Shown here piece after piece: positions 1 to 7,939 of a stretch of 26,657 nucleotides of DNA. The notes under the pieces were generated by a model. It was not told the DNA's origin. It did no database searches and worked only from the letters and a program-made list of their open reading frames with translations. The stretch's first letter is position 1; each line of letters starts with the position of its first letter. A program made the translations under genes and the position numbers. Location of the stretch: assembly GCA_964607375.1 (NCBI GenBank), contig CAZSJY010000025.1, forward strand, positions 1 through 26,657, written 5' to 3'. The DNA comes from JACNLC01 sp964607375 (GTDB lineage Bacteria; Fidelibacterota; Marinisomatia; SCGC-AAA003-L08; JACNLC01).

Positions 1-136
1 ATTTTTTTGTTTATTCATGACGCTACCAAAATTGTAATTTAAATGATTATTATTTATACCGCATTCGAAATTACATCAAATATTCGGTTGAACAAATATA
101 TTTTGAGTAGACATGTTATAAAAATTACTAAAATGA

Positions 137-160
137 AACAAGGGAGCGTACTCCCTTGTT
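137..160 (-). terminator. Probable terminator hairpin downstream of the aminotransferase gene
   Basis: A perfect 10-bp inverted repeat (AACAAGGGAG / CTCCCTTGTT) with a CGTA loop lies 32 bases past the aminotransferase stop codon. Read on the minus strand it is followed by a T-rich stretch (TCATTTTAG, then a T run about ten bases on) rather than an immediate U-tract. It is therefore a good but not textbook intrinsic terminator. I see nothing else recognisable in positions 1-136. Confidence 0.6.
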
Positions 161-191
161 CAGTATAACTATCTGATATGGCTTGTAGATT

Positions 192-1523
192 TTACAAAGA
201 TGCTATAACATCTCTGATCGCTTCAGCAATATTATCAATTTGCCATGCTTTTATTGTTAAAGCTGGAGCAATCCTCACTGTACTATGATGAGTTTCTTTA
301 GCATACACACCTCTTTTAAGTAATTCTAACGATACTCTATGTCCGTCTAATAGTTTACTATCTTGCATTTCGAAAGCTGTGAGTAATCCTCTCCCCCTGA
401 CTTCTTTGATTTTATCAGGGAATTCAGATTTCATATCTTCAAAATGGCTTAGAAGTTGTGCACCTCTAATTCTGGCATTTTCTGCTAATTTTTGGTCAAC
501 CATCACCTTGATAGCAAAAACAGATACTACTGATGCTAGTGGATATCCACCGAAAGTTGAACCCTCTGAGCCAGGTGTCAACACTCCAATGACATCATCT
601 CTTCCGGCAACAAATGACACAGGTAGGATTCCTCCACCCGCAGCTTTACCGCATCCCATTAAGTCGGGTTTAACTCCAAATAATTGGTGTGCGAAATTAG
701 CACCGGTCCTACCAAATCCAGTTTGAACTTCATCCATAGCCAGCAGAATATTATGTTTTTTGCATAATTCGGAAACTTTAAGGAAATAATCGTCATCAGG
801 GACAATAACTCCAGCTTCACCTTGAATTGGCTCAACCATAAATGAAGCTATTTTATCTCCTTTTTCTTCAAAGAGTTTTTGTAATGCAACAATATCATTA
901 AATGGAACCATTTCTATACCCGGGACAAATGGACCGAAATCATCCTTAGCATCGCTGTCATCAGATAATGATATAGCGGTCATTGAGCGACCATGGAAAT
1001 TCCCTTTTGCTGCAACTACAATCGCTTCATTTTCAGGAATTCCCTTTACTCGATAACCCCATCTTCTAGAGAGTTTGAACATTAGTTCAGGTGCTTCCAC
1101 CCCTGCCACTTTTGGCACAACTCGATCCATTTCAGTTATTGCAGTTACCGACAACAAAAAAGCACTCATATACTTATGTCTAATTGATCGAGGAACTGTT
1201 GGTAATTTCTCATTAGTTAGATGATGAACTATCGCATCCACAATTGTTTGATTAAGTTGTCCTTGATTAACTGCAGAGTAACAGCAAAGTCCGTCGATTA
1301 GTTCTTCTTCGATAAAAGATTTTACATTGTCCGGATCTGGTTTTCTACAGATCAGGGTAGATGAATCCTGAACATGTGAAACTACAACATTCTCTAGTGG
1401 ACTGTAGTTTCTTCCTCCCTTTTCTTTTTCTATATTTTCGTGATCTGCTGGAGAAAGATCTCCCAATCGAGTTTCATTGATTGTTAAATCGTCACCATAT
1501 CCTGAAATTTTCAATTCTAACAT
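192..1523 (-). CDS. Class III PLP aminotransferase, ornithine aminotransferase-like (RocD/ArgD group)
   Basis: A 443-aa fold-type I PLP enzyme that probably transfers the delta-amino group of ornithine, or of a related omega-amino acid, to 2-oxoglutarate in the cytoplasm. The second half is strongly canonical: GNFHGR (175-179), FGPFVPG (196-202), EPIQGEAGV (231-239), the cofactor Asp in MDEVQTG (Asp264), the Schiff-base Lys in GKAAGGG (Lys293), STFGGYPLA near 325, and a late Arg in VRIAPAL that would bind the substrate carboxylate. The NYSPL start (40-43) and CYSAVNQG (81-88) resemble ornithine aminotransferases. Residues 45-150 are much less conserved: NQGH has become NQGQ and the usual NTG(A/V)EA cofactor loop reads VAGVEA. 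There is also an extra segment of about 35 residues at the N-terminus compared with the roughly 400-aa bacterial RocD. The gene lies 48 bases after a tRNA-like sequence on the same strand. Acetylornithine or lysine aminotransferase remain possible, so I withhold a gene symbol. Confidence 0.85.
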   Translation of the reverse strand: MLELKISGYGDDLTINETRLGDLSPADHENIEKEKGGRNYSPLENVVVSHVQDSSTLICRKPDPDNVKSFIEEELIDGLCCYSAVNQGQLNQTIVDAIVHHLTNEKLPTVPRSIRHKYMSAFLLSVTAITEMDRVVPKVAGVEAPELMFKLSRRWGYRVKGIPENEAIVVAAKGNFHGRSMTAISLSDDSDAKDDFGPFVPGIEMVPFNDIVALQKLFEEKGDKIASFMVEPIQGEAGVIVPDDDYFLKVSELCKKHNILLAMDEVQTGFGRTGANFAHQLFGVKPDLMGCGKAAGGGILPVSFVAGRDDVIGVLTPGSEGSTFGGYPLASVVSVFAIKVMVDQKLAENARIRGAQLLSHFEDMKSEFPDKIKEVRGRGLLTAFEMQDSKLLDGHRVSLELLKRGVYAKETHHSTVRIAPALTIKAWQIDNIAEAIRDVIASL

Positions 1524-1571
1524 TAATTCTCCTAAAATAAGTTTTGATATTCTTTAATATAACCACCATTT

Positions 1572-1645
1572 TGGACCACCGATATGAGTTAAACCTACGA
1601 CCCCATCATTACGAATGATATGCTCTACCAATGTGCTACGGTGGC
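1572..1645 (-). tRNA. tRNA-Thr (anticodon CGU), apparently degenerate
   Basis: Read on the minus strand this is a 74-base tRNA-like sequence. It has a GCCACCG/CGGTGG(T) acceptor, D-loop TTGGTA, a 5-bp anticodon stem with loop TTCGTAA (anticodon CGT at 1611-1613, reading ACG, Thr), a GTAGG T-stem start and a terminal CCA. It carries several lesions against the standard cloverleaf. One base is missing in the D-loop before TTGG, and there is an A-A mismatch in the D-stem. The T-loop reads TTTAACT instead of TTCRANT. There is a G-A mismatch in the T-stem. One base is missing at the acceptor end, so either the discriminator or full CCA spacing is lost. ACG can normally be read by tRNA-Thr(UGU), so this isoacceptor is dispensable. 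It may be a decaying gene or an atypical functional tRNA. Confidence 0.7.
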
Positions 1646-1777
1646 AATTTGTTGCACCGAAAAACGGGCAAATTTAAAAAGAAATATCTATGCGATAATA
1701 AATATTTAAGTTGACAAAATTTGTAAAACAGATAAGATGGCCAAGTTTATCAAGCCACGAAGTACTGTTTGGATCAA

Positions 1778-3130
1778 TTATTTGGTGAAAATTTCTTTTT
1801 GTTTCAGTAAATCAGATACTGCAAATGCGAGTTCTAAACTTTGTAAATTATTAAGTCGAGGGTCACAGGCAGTTTCATAACACTCACCAAGATTATCAGG
1901 TTCAATCATTTGAGTACCACCAACACATTCTGTGACATTTTCTCCAGTAAACTCAAAATGAATTCCTGCTGGTATTGTTCCTTCTGATTTATGAATTTCA
2001 AAAAACAGTCTTAATTCAGATAGAATAGTATCAAAAGAACGAGTTTTATAACCCGAAGATGTTGTATAGGTATTTCCGTGCATCGGGTCAGACATCCATA
2101 CTACATTAAATCCTTCTTGCTTAACTTTTTGGATAATTGGTGACAACATTTTACCAATATGTTCAGCTCCCAAACGGATAATTAATGAAACTCGCCCAGC
2201 TTCATTTTCAGGATTTATTTTCTCAATGAGAGGTAACAAATCATCTAAATCAAAAGTTGGACCAATTTTGATTCCAATTGGATTAATAACACCAGACAAA
2301 AACTCAATGTGAGCCCCGTTTGGTTGGCGAGTTCGGTCGCCCACCCAAAGCGAGTGAGCGGAGCAATCTACCCAATCATCTGTAAGTGAATCTTGACGAA
2401 CAAGAGCTTGCTCGTAATCCAATATCAACGCTTCATGAGAAGTATAAAATTCAGTTATTTGTTTTGACAAATTTGTGGATTTGCCCTTTTGCTTAATGGA
2501 TTCTAAAATTTCGTCAATCCGTTTATTTATTGTGTGTTTGGTTTGTCCTAATATCTCTGTTATAAATTCTTTATTCCAAATATGGATTTTACTCAAATCG
2601 GCAAAACCACCCATCGTAAACGCTCGGAGTAAATTTAAAGTTGAAGCCGATTGATGATACGCCTTAATCAGTCGTTTAGGGTTTGGAGTCCGGTTTTTTT
2701 TTGAAAATTTTATATCGTTTATTGAATCTCCTCTGTATGAGGGTAAAGTTATACCATCGTGAGTTTCAGTTTGTGAAGTCCTCGGTTTGGCGAACTGTCC
2801 TGCAATTCTTCCAATTAATACCACATCTTTTGGAATTTCATAAGCTAAAATCGCATTCATCTGAAGCAGAATTTTGTATTTCTCTCGAACGCTCGGAGCA
2901 GAAGAATCGGTAAAAGTTTCAGCACAATCTCCACCTTGTAGAATAAAACACTTCCCCTGCGATGCACAGGCAAGTTTGTCCTTTAATTTTCGGACTTCAC
3001 CGGCAAATACGAGTGGAGGAGATTTTTCAATTTCCATCAAACATTTTTTGAGTTCAGTTTTATCAGGCCATTTAGGTTGTTGAAGAGCCATATAATTTTT
3101 CCAAGAATTTGGTTGCCAAATGTTCTTCAT
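1778..3130 (-). CDS. aroG: Class II (plant/mycobacterial-type) 3-deoxy-D-arabino-heptulosonate 7-phosphate synthase
   Basis: A 450-aa cytoplasmic enzyme for the first shikimate-pathway step: phosphoenolpyruvate plus erythrose 4-phosphate give DAHP. The divalent-metal ligands of class II enzymes are all visible: Cys69 in QGGDCAE, His351 in SDPMHGNT, Glu393 in HFEFTGENV and Asp423 in CDPRLN. Each sits exactly 18 residues before its M. tuberculosis AroG counterpart (Cys87, His369, Glu411, Asp441), so the catalytic core is collinear and complete. WVGDRTRQ (262-269), FLSG(V)INPIGIKIGP (277-291) and LIIRLGAEH (317-324) supply phosphate and substrate contacts. The short N-terminus lacks the first mycobacterial residues that take part in feedback regulation. 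It is the last gene of a compact operon, three bases after the NPP phosphodiesterase stop codon. That is an unexpected place for an aromatic-pathway gene. Confidence 0.95.
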   Translation of the reverse strand: MKNIWQPNSWKNYMALQQPKWPDKTELKKCLMEIEKSPPLVFAGEVRKLKDKLACASQGKCFILQGGDCAETFTDSSAPSVREKYKILLQMNAILAYEIPKDVVLIGRIAGQFAKPRTSQTETHDGITLPSYRGDSINDIKFSKKNRTPNPKRLIKAYHQSASTLNLLRAFTMGGFADLSKIHIWNKEFITEILGQTKHTINKRIDEILESIKQKGKSTNLSKQITEFYTSHEALILDYEQALVRQDSLTDDWVDCSAHSLWVGDRTRQPNGAHIEFLSGVINPIGIKIGPTFDLDDLLPLIEKINPENEAGRVSLIIRLGAEHIGKMLSPIIQKVKQEGFNVVWMSDPMHGNTYTTSSGYKTRSFDTILSELRLFFEIHKSEGTIPAGIHFEFTGENVTECVGGTQMIEPDNLGECYETACDPRLNNLQSLELAFAVSDLLKQKEIFTK

Positions 3131-3133
3131 TGT

Positions 3134-4372
3134 TCAATCTGATTTCGATAAAATATGTTTCAATACTCTAAGATCTCCATCAGGTTTATCATCATATTTG
3201 GGTGGAGTTCCAGTAAATGGTTCTATATCCAAAATTTCACAAACAAGTGGATAAATATGAACAAGTTCAAAGGAATCAATTTGCAAACCAGATTTGAAAG
3301 CAGGACCTTTAGCGTAGAAAATTCCGTGCATTAAATCTGTATCTGGGTCATATCCGTGCATTCCTTTAACCGAAGGGAATCCATATTCCAAGTATTCATT
3401 TGTAGAGATAAACCAACCGGCATCAGCTACCAACAGAAAATCCGCAGTATTGTGATTGACAAAATGAAATCTCATTGGAATACTCTCTTTGGAATATGCT
3501 GATAAATGTGGAATTCGTCGAGATTCGTTCATAAATGTGAGAAAATAATCGAGAGAGTTGATATCCACTTGAGTAAATGATCCATCTCCCTCAACAAGTA
3601 CATCTTCCATCCGAGAGATGTAATCATCCAAAACGATAAACTGAGTAGTATCCACAGATGCCATTCCGTGGTCACTAACCAAAATTAAATTGATCTGCTC
3701 AGCAATCGTCAAAGTTTGAATTTCCTCAAGTAAATATCCAAGAACAATATCCATTTCTTCAATGACTTCAGAAATTATTGGAGAGTCCGGACCTTCCCAA
3801 TGCCCGGTGTGGTCAGGTTCACTAAAATATAGCATTATCAGTTGTGGACGAATTTCTTTTGGAAGTTTTAGCCAAGAAATCACCGAATCTACACGCGAAT
3901 AGAATGGAATTTTACCATCATATTGTTTGTAAATTGACGGATAAATTCCGTGAATAGGAGCTTCAGAGCCTATCCAGAAAAACGAAGCGGAGAGTATATT
4001 TTGTCTTTCTGCGGTTACCCAAATGGGTTCTGCACCATACCATTTTGCATCTTGCACAGTGGAAGCGTCATACATTGAGTAAACTTCATCAGTTGGACGA
4101 TTGTAAAAAGTATTGGCTGTGATTCCGTGAGTACCCGAGTATGCACCTGTTGCGAGAGAATAATGGTTTGGAAATGTTAGCGAAGGGAAAACCGGTTGAA
4201 GCGACTCCGCTTTTACTCCATTATCACGGACAAAATCAAAATTTGGAGTTTTTGCATTTTCCATATAGTCATAACGAAATCCATCAAATGAAACCATAAT
4301 TACTACAGGTTTCTCTTTGCCAAGAATGAAACTAAGGAATAAATACAATAATACAAATTTCAGTTTTCTCAC
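3134..4372 (-). CDS. Exported nucleotide pyrophosphatase/phosphodiesterase (NPP family, alkaline phosphatase superfamily)
   Basis: A 412-aa protein with an N-terminal signal peptide (hydrophobic run about residues 6-18), so it acts in the periplasm or at the cell surface. All seven hallmark NPP active-site residues can be placed: Asp30 (VSFDGFR), the nucleophile Thr66 (PSLTFPNH), Asp187 and His191 (EPDHTGH), Asp234-His235 (VSDHGM) and His339 (GMHGYDPD). The family uses two zinc ions to hydrolyse phosphodiester or pyrophosphate bonds of nucleotides, NDP-sugars or phospholipid headgroups. Substrate cannot be read from the sequence. Length matches single-domain bacterial NPPs. It follows the DUF4249 lipoprotein stop by five bases and precedes aroG by three, so all are probably one transcript. 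With a TonB receptor at the head of the operon, it plausibly processes the imported or surface-captured ligand. Confidence 0.93.
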   Translation of the reverse strand: MRKLKFVLLYLFLSFILGKEKPVVIMVSFDGFRYDYMENAKTPNFDFVRDNGVKAESLQPVFPSLTFPNHYSLATGAYSGTHGITANTFYNRPTDEVYSMYDASTVQDAKWYGAEPIWVTAERQNILSASFFWIGSEAPIHGIYPSIYKQYDGKIPFYSRVDSVISWLKLPKEIRPQLIMLYFSEPDHTGHWEGPDSPIISEVIEEMDIVLGYLLEEIQTLTIAEQINLILVSDHGMASVDTTQFIVLDDYISRMEDVLVEGDGSFTQVDINSLDYFLTFMNESRRIPHLSAYSKESIPMRFHFVNHNTADFLLVADAGWFISTNEYLEYGFPSVKGMHGYDPDTDLMHGIFYAKGPAFKSGLQIDSFELVHIYPLVCEILDIEPFTGTPPKYDDKPDGDLRVLKHILSKSD

Positions 4373-4377
4373 TATTT

Positions 4378-5484
4378 CTACTCCGGTTTGAGCAAATTAT
4401 AAATTTTAGCATTTTCAGGAAATCCCAGTGTAATATCTCCCAAATTCCCAGACGCAAATAAACCATATCCACCAACAACATTACTTTCTGGAAGATAATG
4501 AGGGTCGCTTGGGGGTCCTTCCAAATTTCCTTTGTGATAGTTGTAATAGTTTTCGTCTAACGAATAAATTCCCAAAAATTGCAGACCGTAAAATGTGAAG
4601 AAAGTCCAACCAACCATCAAATCATCTTCTAATTGTGAAAATGAATATTGAGATGTTCGTCTGTAAGTAATTCTCTGCATTAACGAATCTTCCGGAAGAT
4701 GATACCATTTCCACAAAAAAGCTAATAAAGTATCATCTTCGGTTATCATTAAGCTATCACGGATGTCGTTTTCAAGTCCAGGGGGAGGATTTTGATCATC
4801 CTCGAAATATTCCAAATACTCGTCTAATCTTTCATCAATTGCAATATTCTGAATTCTACCCATTGCAGGAGGATTACCTGGTTTCTCTGGTGTGATTTTA
4901 AGTGTAAATTGAATTGGATTGAACATATCCGCTTCACCTTGAATTGCTGGCTTGTAGTGGATATCAGCATACATTAAATCGCCAATTGGCTCATCATCAA
5001 CAATTGTTTCTTCAATTACTAAAGCTGATGGAATTGTAGTTTCAGCGAATACGGTGTCAATAATTCCGTTGGTTAAAGTGTCTATCACAGTTAATCGGTA
5101 AGAATGTCCCTCTTCAAACTCCAAATGTTGGTGAAAGTAAACTCCCGGTAGAGAATCGCTTTCTGTTAATGTGTAAAGCGAATCAATCGTCAAATCTTCA
5201 AGAGTTACAAATCCATCAGAAATTGCGGTAGTATCTGATGAGTAAACTTCGGTTATATCAGCAGTTCGATTGAGTTTAATAAATGACAAATTCAAATAAT
5301 CATCCCCGAAATCACTATTCACTTCCGTCAGTTTTTGGTCAGCAAAGAGCATTCCGTTTATAACAATTTTCTCTTCATATTCTGAACTTGTTGGTATATC
5401 TATCCAATCGCAGGAAATTATGATAAACAACATTCCGATTAATAGTATGAATGGTAAGAATTTGATTTTCATAAACACAGTCAT
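4378..5484 (-). CDS. DUF4249-family lipoprotein paired with a TonB-dependent receptor
   Basis: A 368-aa predicted lipoprotein: a hydrophobic signal sequence ends in the lipobox IISC with the lipidated Cys at residue 25. After it comes the motif KIVINGMLF (about 39-47), then a beta-rich region with a GVYFHQHLEFEEGHSYRLTV-type segment around 120, followed by TTIPSALVIEE. That pattern is what I recognise as DUF4249, a family usually encoded directly beside TonB-dependent receptors in Bacteroidota. It is thought to be a surface or periplasmic partner of the receptor. The first ATG overlaps the upstream receptor stop as ATGA (5481-5484), implying translational coupling. A second ATG at 5472 (MKIKFLPF) gives an equally good signal peptide and could be the true start. 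Ligand is unknown. Confidence 0.82.
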   Translation of the reverse strand: MTVFMKIKFLPFILLIGMLFIIISCDWIDIPTSSEYEEKIVINGMLFADQKLTEVNSDFGDDYLNLSFIKLNRTADITEVYSSDTTAISDGFVTLEDLTIDSLYTLTESDSLPGVYFHQHLEFEEGHSYRLTVIDTLTNGIIDTVFAETTIPSALVIEETIVDDEPIGDLMYADIHYKPAIQGEADMFNPIQFTLKITPEKPGNPPAMGRIQNIAIDERLDEYLEYFEDDQNPPPGLENDIRDSLMITEDDTLLAFLWKWYHLPEDSLMQRITYRRTSQYSFSQLEDDLMVGWTFFTFYGLQFLGIYSLDENYYNYHKGNLEGPPSDPHYLPESNVVGGYGLFASGNLGDITLGFPENAKIYNLLKPE

Positions 5485-7715
5485 CTAAAATTAATCCTAA
5501 ATCCAATTGTGGGTAAAATAGGAAGCATTTTGAGTTCTTCTTTTTCTGCAGGTTCGCCATCTTCGAGAGGGTCGGTATCCCAATATATTTCCTCAACATT
5601 TCTGTGATTATAAATGTTAATGATATTTAAACAGAAATCCCCATCAAACCATCTGTTGGAAAAATGCTTGGTAATACTAACATCCAAACGATGGTAATTT
5701 GGCAATCGTTCATTGTTTCGAGTTCCGGGGATTTGCTGATAAACCGGTTCATCACTTCCCGGCTCCCAATAGGGATAGGTTCCCAACATTTTAGTATATG
5801 GATATCCATCGCCAAATTGAAATACTAAACCCAAATTCCATTTTTTGTTGATACTCCAATTTACCATGGATTTTAGTTCGTGGCGACGGTCCCAATTTGC
5901 CCAATATTTGGGTTCATCGGCAATTTCTTTAACCACATAAGAATGAGTGTAGCTGATATTTCCAGTTACATTTCCAATCTTTTTCTCAACTAACAACTCT
6001 GCACCCCAAGCAATGGCATCTGATGGAGTAAATAAATCACTTACCGATGGATTATCAACAAAAGTTTCATCGTCAAAACTTGCTCTATTTTCTTTGTAAA
6101 CTAACAAATTGTTCATTGTTTTAGCATAGAATTCTGCAGTAAAACTATAACCATAAGAAAAATACTCAAATCCTAAAATGGCTTGGTCACCGTATTGTGT
6201 TGGAACCGTTTTATCCTGTGCCATCCATGCATTGATGATTTGGATATTGTATTCATCGTTCATCGTGAAAAGATGTTGGTAGTACCTACCAACAGAAAAC
6301 GAAAATGCAGAATTATCTGTAATCAATCGTTTAGCTGAAAAGCGAGGAGAAATAGAAAAAGGTTCATCGGAATCTTGATAGTAATTTAAGCGTGTTCCTA
6401 ATTTAAATACCCAGGGATGAATGTTGAATTTTTCGCTCAAATAGATTGCACTATAAATTGGTGTTTGCCGAATTTCTGCAATTTCGATCGAGTCATTAAA
6501 TGTGGCGAGATAGTGAATATCCAAATCTTTTATTTCAAATCCGAACTTTAGTTGATTGTAGTCAGAGACGAAATAAGTTAAATCACCTTTCGCTGTGCGG
6601 TCAATAATATCGTCATCTTCTTCCAGAAATCCACCCATCTCCATATTTATCCAAAATCTGGAGTCAGCTATTAAGAAATTGGAAAATAATTTTTCATTGA
6701 ATAAATGTCTCCAGCGAGCACTGATTGTTCGGTTTCCCCAATCAAATCCCATTAATATTTCTGGCCAATCAAATTTATCATCACCACTATAAATGCTGAA
6801 TGTTACTCTATCATTTTCGGTAAAATCTTGGAAAACATTGCCTTGAAAATCGTAAAAATAATACGGAAATTTAAAATCAATTATTTTGGCGTTGTTCATC
6901 ATTTCAATCATTTTGTCAATGTAAGTTCTTCGGCCTGTAAGTAAAAATCCACCCTTACCGATTGGTCCCTCAATCAATGCTTTTGATGAGATTAAACTGA
7001 TTTCTGCACTACCGGTGATAGTTTTTGAGTTTCCGTATTTACTGCGGATATCCAAAACTCCTGATAATCTTCCGCCATATTGAGATGGATAAGCACCTTT
7101 CACAAGCTCTGCTTCACGAATACCTTCAGTGATGAAATTCGAAAATACTCCACCTAAATGAGACGGATTATAAACGGTAATTCCATCATATAAAATTAAG
7201 TTTTGGTCTGTATTTCCACCTCGAATTATTAATCCACTAGATAGTTCGGATTGTGAACGAATACCCGGTAACATTTGAATAGTTCTGAATAAATCGGTTT
7301 CTCCCATTTGTGGAAGTTTACGGAGTTTGAGTGGATTTACGGTAATTCTACTCGTCATAATTTCTCTCTGGAACTTCTTTTTTTCAGCGGTAACTTCTAC
7401 TGATTCCCCTTCAATCATTTTTGGTTCAAGTTCAATGTCAATTCGTGTATTTTTGTTTGGTGTACAGCTAACAGGAATTTCCTTAAACGAATATCCAATA
7501 TAACTGGCTTGCAGTGTATAATCTCCAAGTTGAACAGAGTTGATGACGAAATATCCATCAGTATTCGCAGCGGAGCCGTATTCTGTATTTTTCAGAAATA
7601 TATTTGCACCAATAAGTGCTTCACCTGATTTTGCATCAGTGACAAAGCCAGAAATAGTTGACAACGATGTGCTGAAACTAAATGTAGTTAGAATTGTTAT
7701 TACAAAATATTTCAT
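5481..7715 (-). CDS. TonB-dependent outer-membrane receptor with carboxypeptidase-regulatory-like N-terminus
   Basis: About 744 aa when started at the ATG at 7715 (MKYFVITIL...), which gives a clean signal peptide. An in-frame start ten codons upstream at 7745 would bury the signal behind a polar stretch. Mature domains in order: an Ig-like CarboxypepD_reg domain (about 20-105; SGFVTDAKSGEALIGANIF, IGYSF), a short linker ESVEVTAEK, a plug domain (about 125-230; IRGGNTDQNLILYDGI, GAYPSQYGGRLSGVLDIRS) and a 22-strand-type barrel ending in an aromatic-poor FRINFR. It should import a bulky substrate, or bind one, using TonB/ExbBD energy. It heads the operon with DUF4249, NPP phosphodiesterase and aroG. 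This receptor plus DUF4249 pairing resembles SusC/SusD-like uptake units, but no glycan-binding SusD homologue is present here. Confidence 0.92.
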   Translation of the reverse strand: MKYFVITILTTFSFSTSLSTISGFVTDAKSGEALIGANIFLKNTEYGSAANTDGYFVINSVQLGDYTLQASYIGYSFKEIPVSCTPNKNTRIDIELEPKMIEGESVEVTAEKKKFQREIMTSRITVNPLKLRKLPQMGETDLFRTIQMLPGIRSQSELSSGLIIRGGNTDQNLILYDGITVYNPSHLGGVFSNFITEGIREAELVKGAYPSQYGGRLSGVLDIRSKYGNSKTITGSAEISLISSKALIEGPIGKGGFLLTGRRTYIDKMIEMMNNAKIIDFKFPYYFYDFQGNVFQDFTENDRVTFSIYSGDDKFDWPEILMGFDWGNRTISARWRHLFNEKLFSNFLIADSRFWINMEMGGFLEEDDDIIDRTAKGDLTYFVSDYNQLKFGFEIKDLDIHYLATFNDSIEIAEIRQTPIYSAIYLSEKFNIHPWVFKLGTRLNYYQDSDEPFSISPRFSAKRLITDNSAFSFSVGRYYQHLFTMNDEYNIQIINAWMAQDKTVPTQYGDQAILGFEYFSYGYSFTAEFYAKTMNNLLVYKENRASFDDETFVDNPSVSDLFTPSDAIAWGAELLVEKKIGNVTGNISYTHSYVVKEIADEPKYWANWDRRHELKSMVNWSINKKWNLGLVFQFGDGYPYTKMLGTYPYWEPGSDEPVYQQIPGTRNNERLPNYHRLDVSITKHFSNRWFDGDFCLNIINIYNHRNVEEIYWDTDPLEDGEPAEKEELKMLPILPTIGFRINFR

Positions 7716-7939
7716 TCTTTTTGATTGATTTGTCAATATACACAAGCGAAATGTTAGATAAGTTCCGCACTTTTAACAAAGGAATTTCCAACTTTGGTGA
7801 AAAGAAATGATTCCCGTAACTTTAGTTAGTGATTATTGTGGGAAAAAGGAAGTTCACGACACTGGATACCTGATTCTGGATGCATGAGATTGGGTTTGCG
7901 ACTTAATCCTAGCCCCTTGTTACTTAACACTTTTCAATT
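7716..7939. promoter_or_regulatory. Divergent intergenic region between the TonB-receptor operon and rarA
   Basis: These 224 bases separate two divergent transcription units and must carry both promoters. I could not pick out a convincing sigma-70 or Bacteroides-type (TTTG / TAnnTTTG) pair on either strand, nor a clear operator palindrome. No ORF of interest lies inside. Confidence 0.4.

Noticed and set aside
1711..1738. TTGACA with a 16-base spacer and TAAGAT on the plus strand, resembling a sigma-70 promoter
   Set aside because: It would transcribe antisense into aroG with no gene or RNA downstream, and such matches are frequent by chance in AT-rich DNA.
1740..1777. Possible terminator downstream of aroG (CCAA...TTGG ends)
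   Set aside because: Only four base pairs form, with no adjacent T-run on the minus strand.
7716..7745. Upstream in-frame ATG that would lengthen the first TonB receptor by ten residues
   Set aside because: The downstream ATG at 7715 gives a normal signal peptide; the extension is polar and would precede it.
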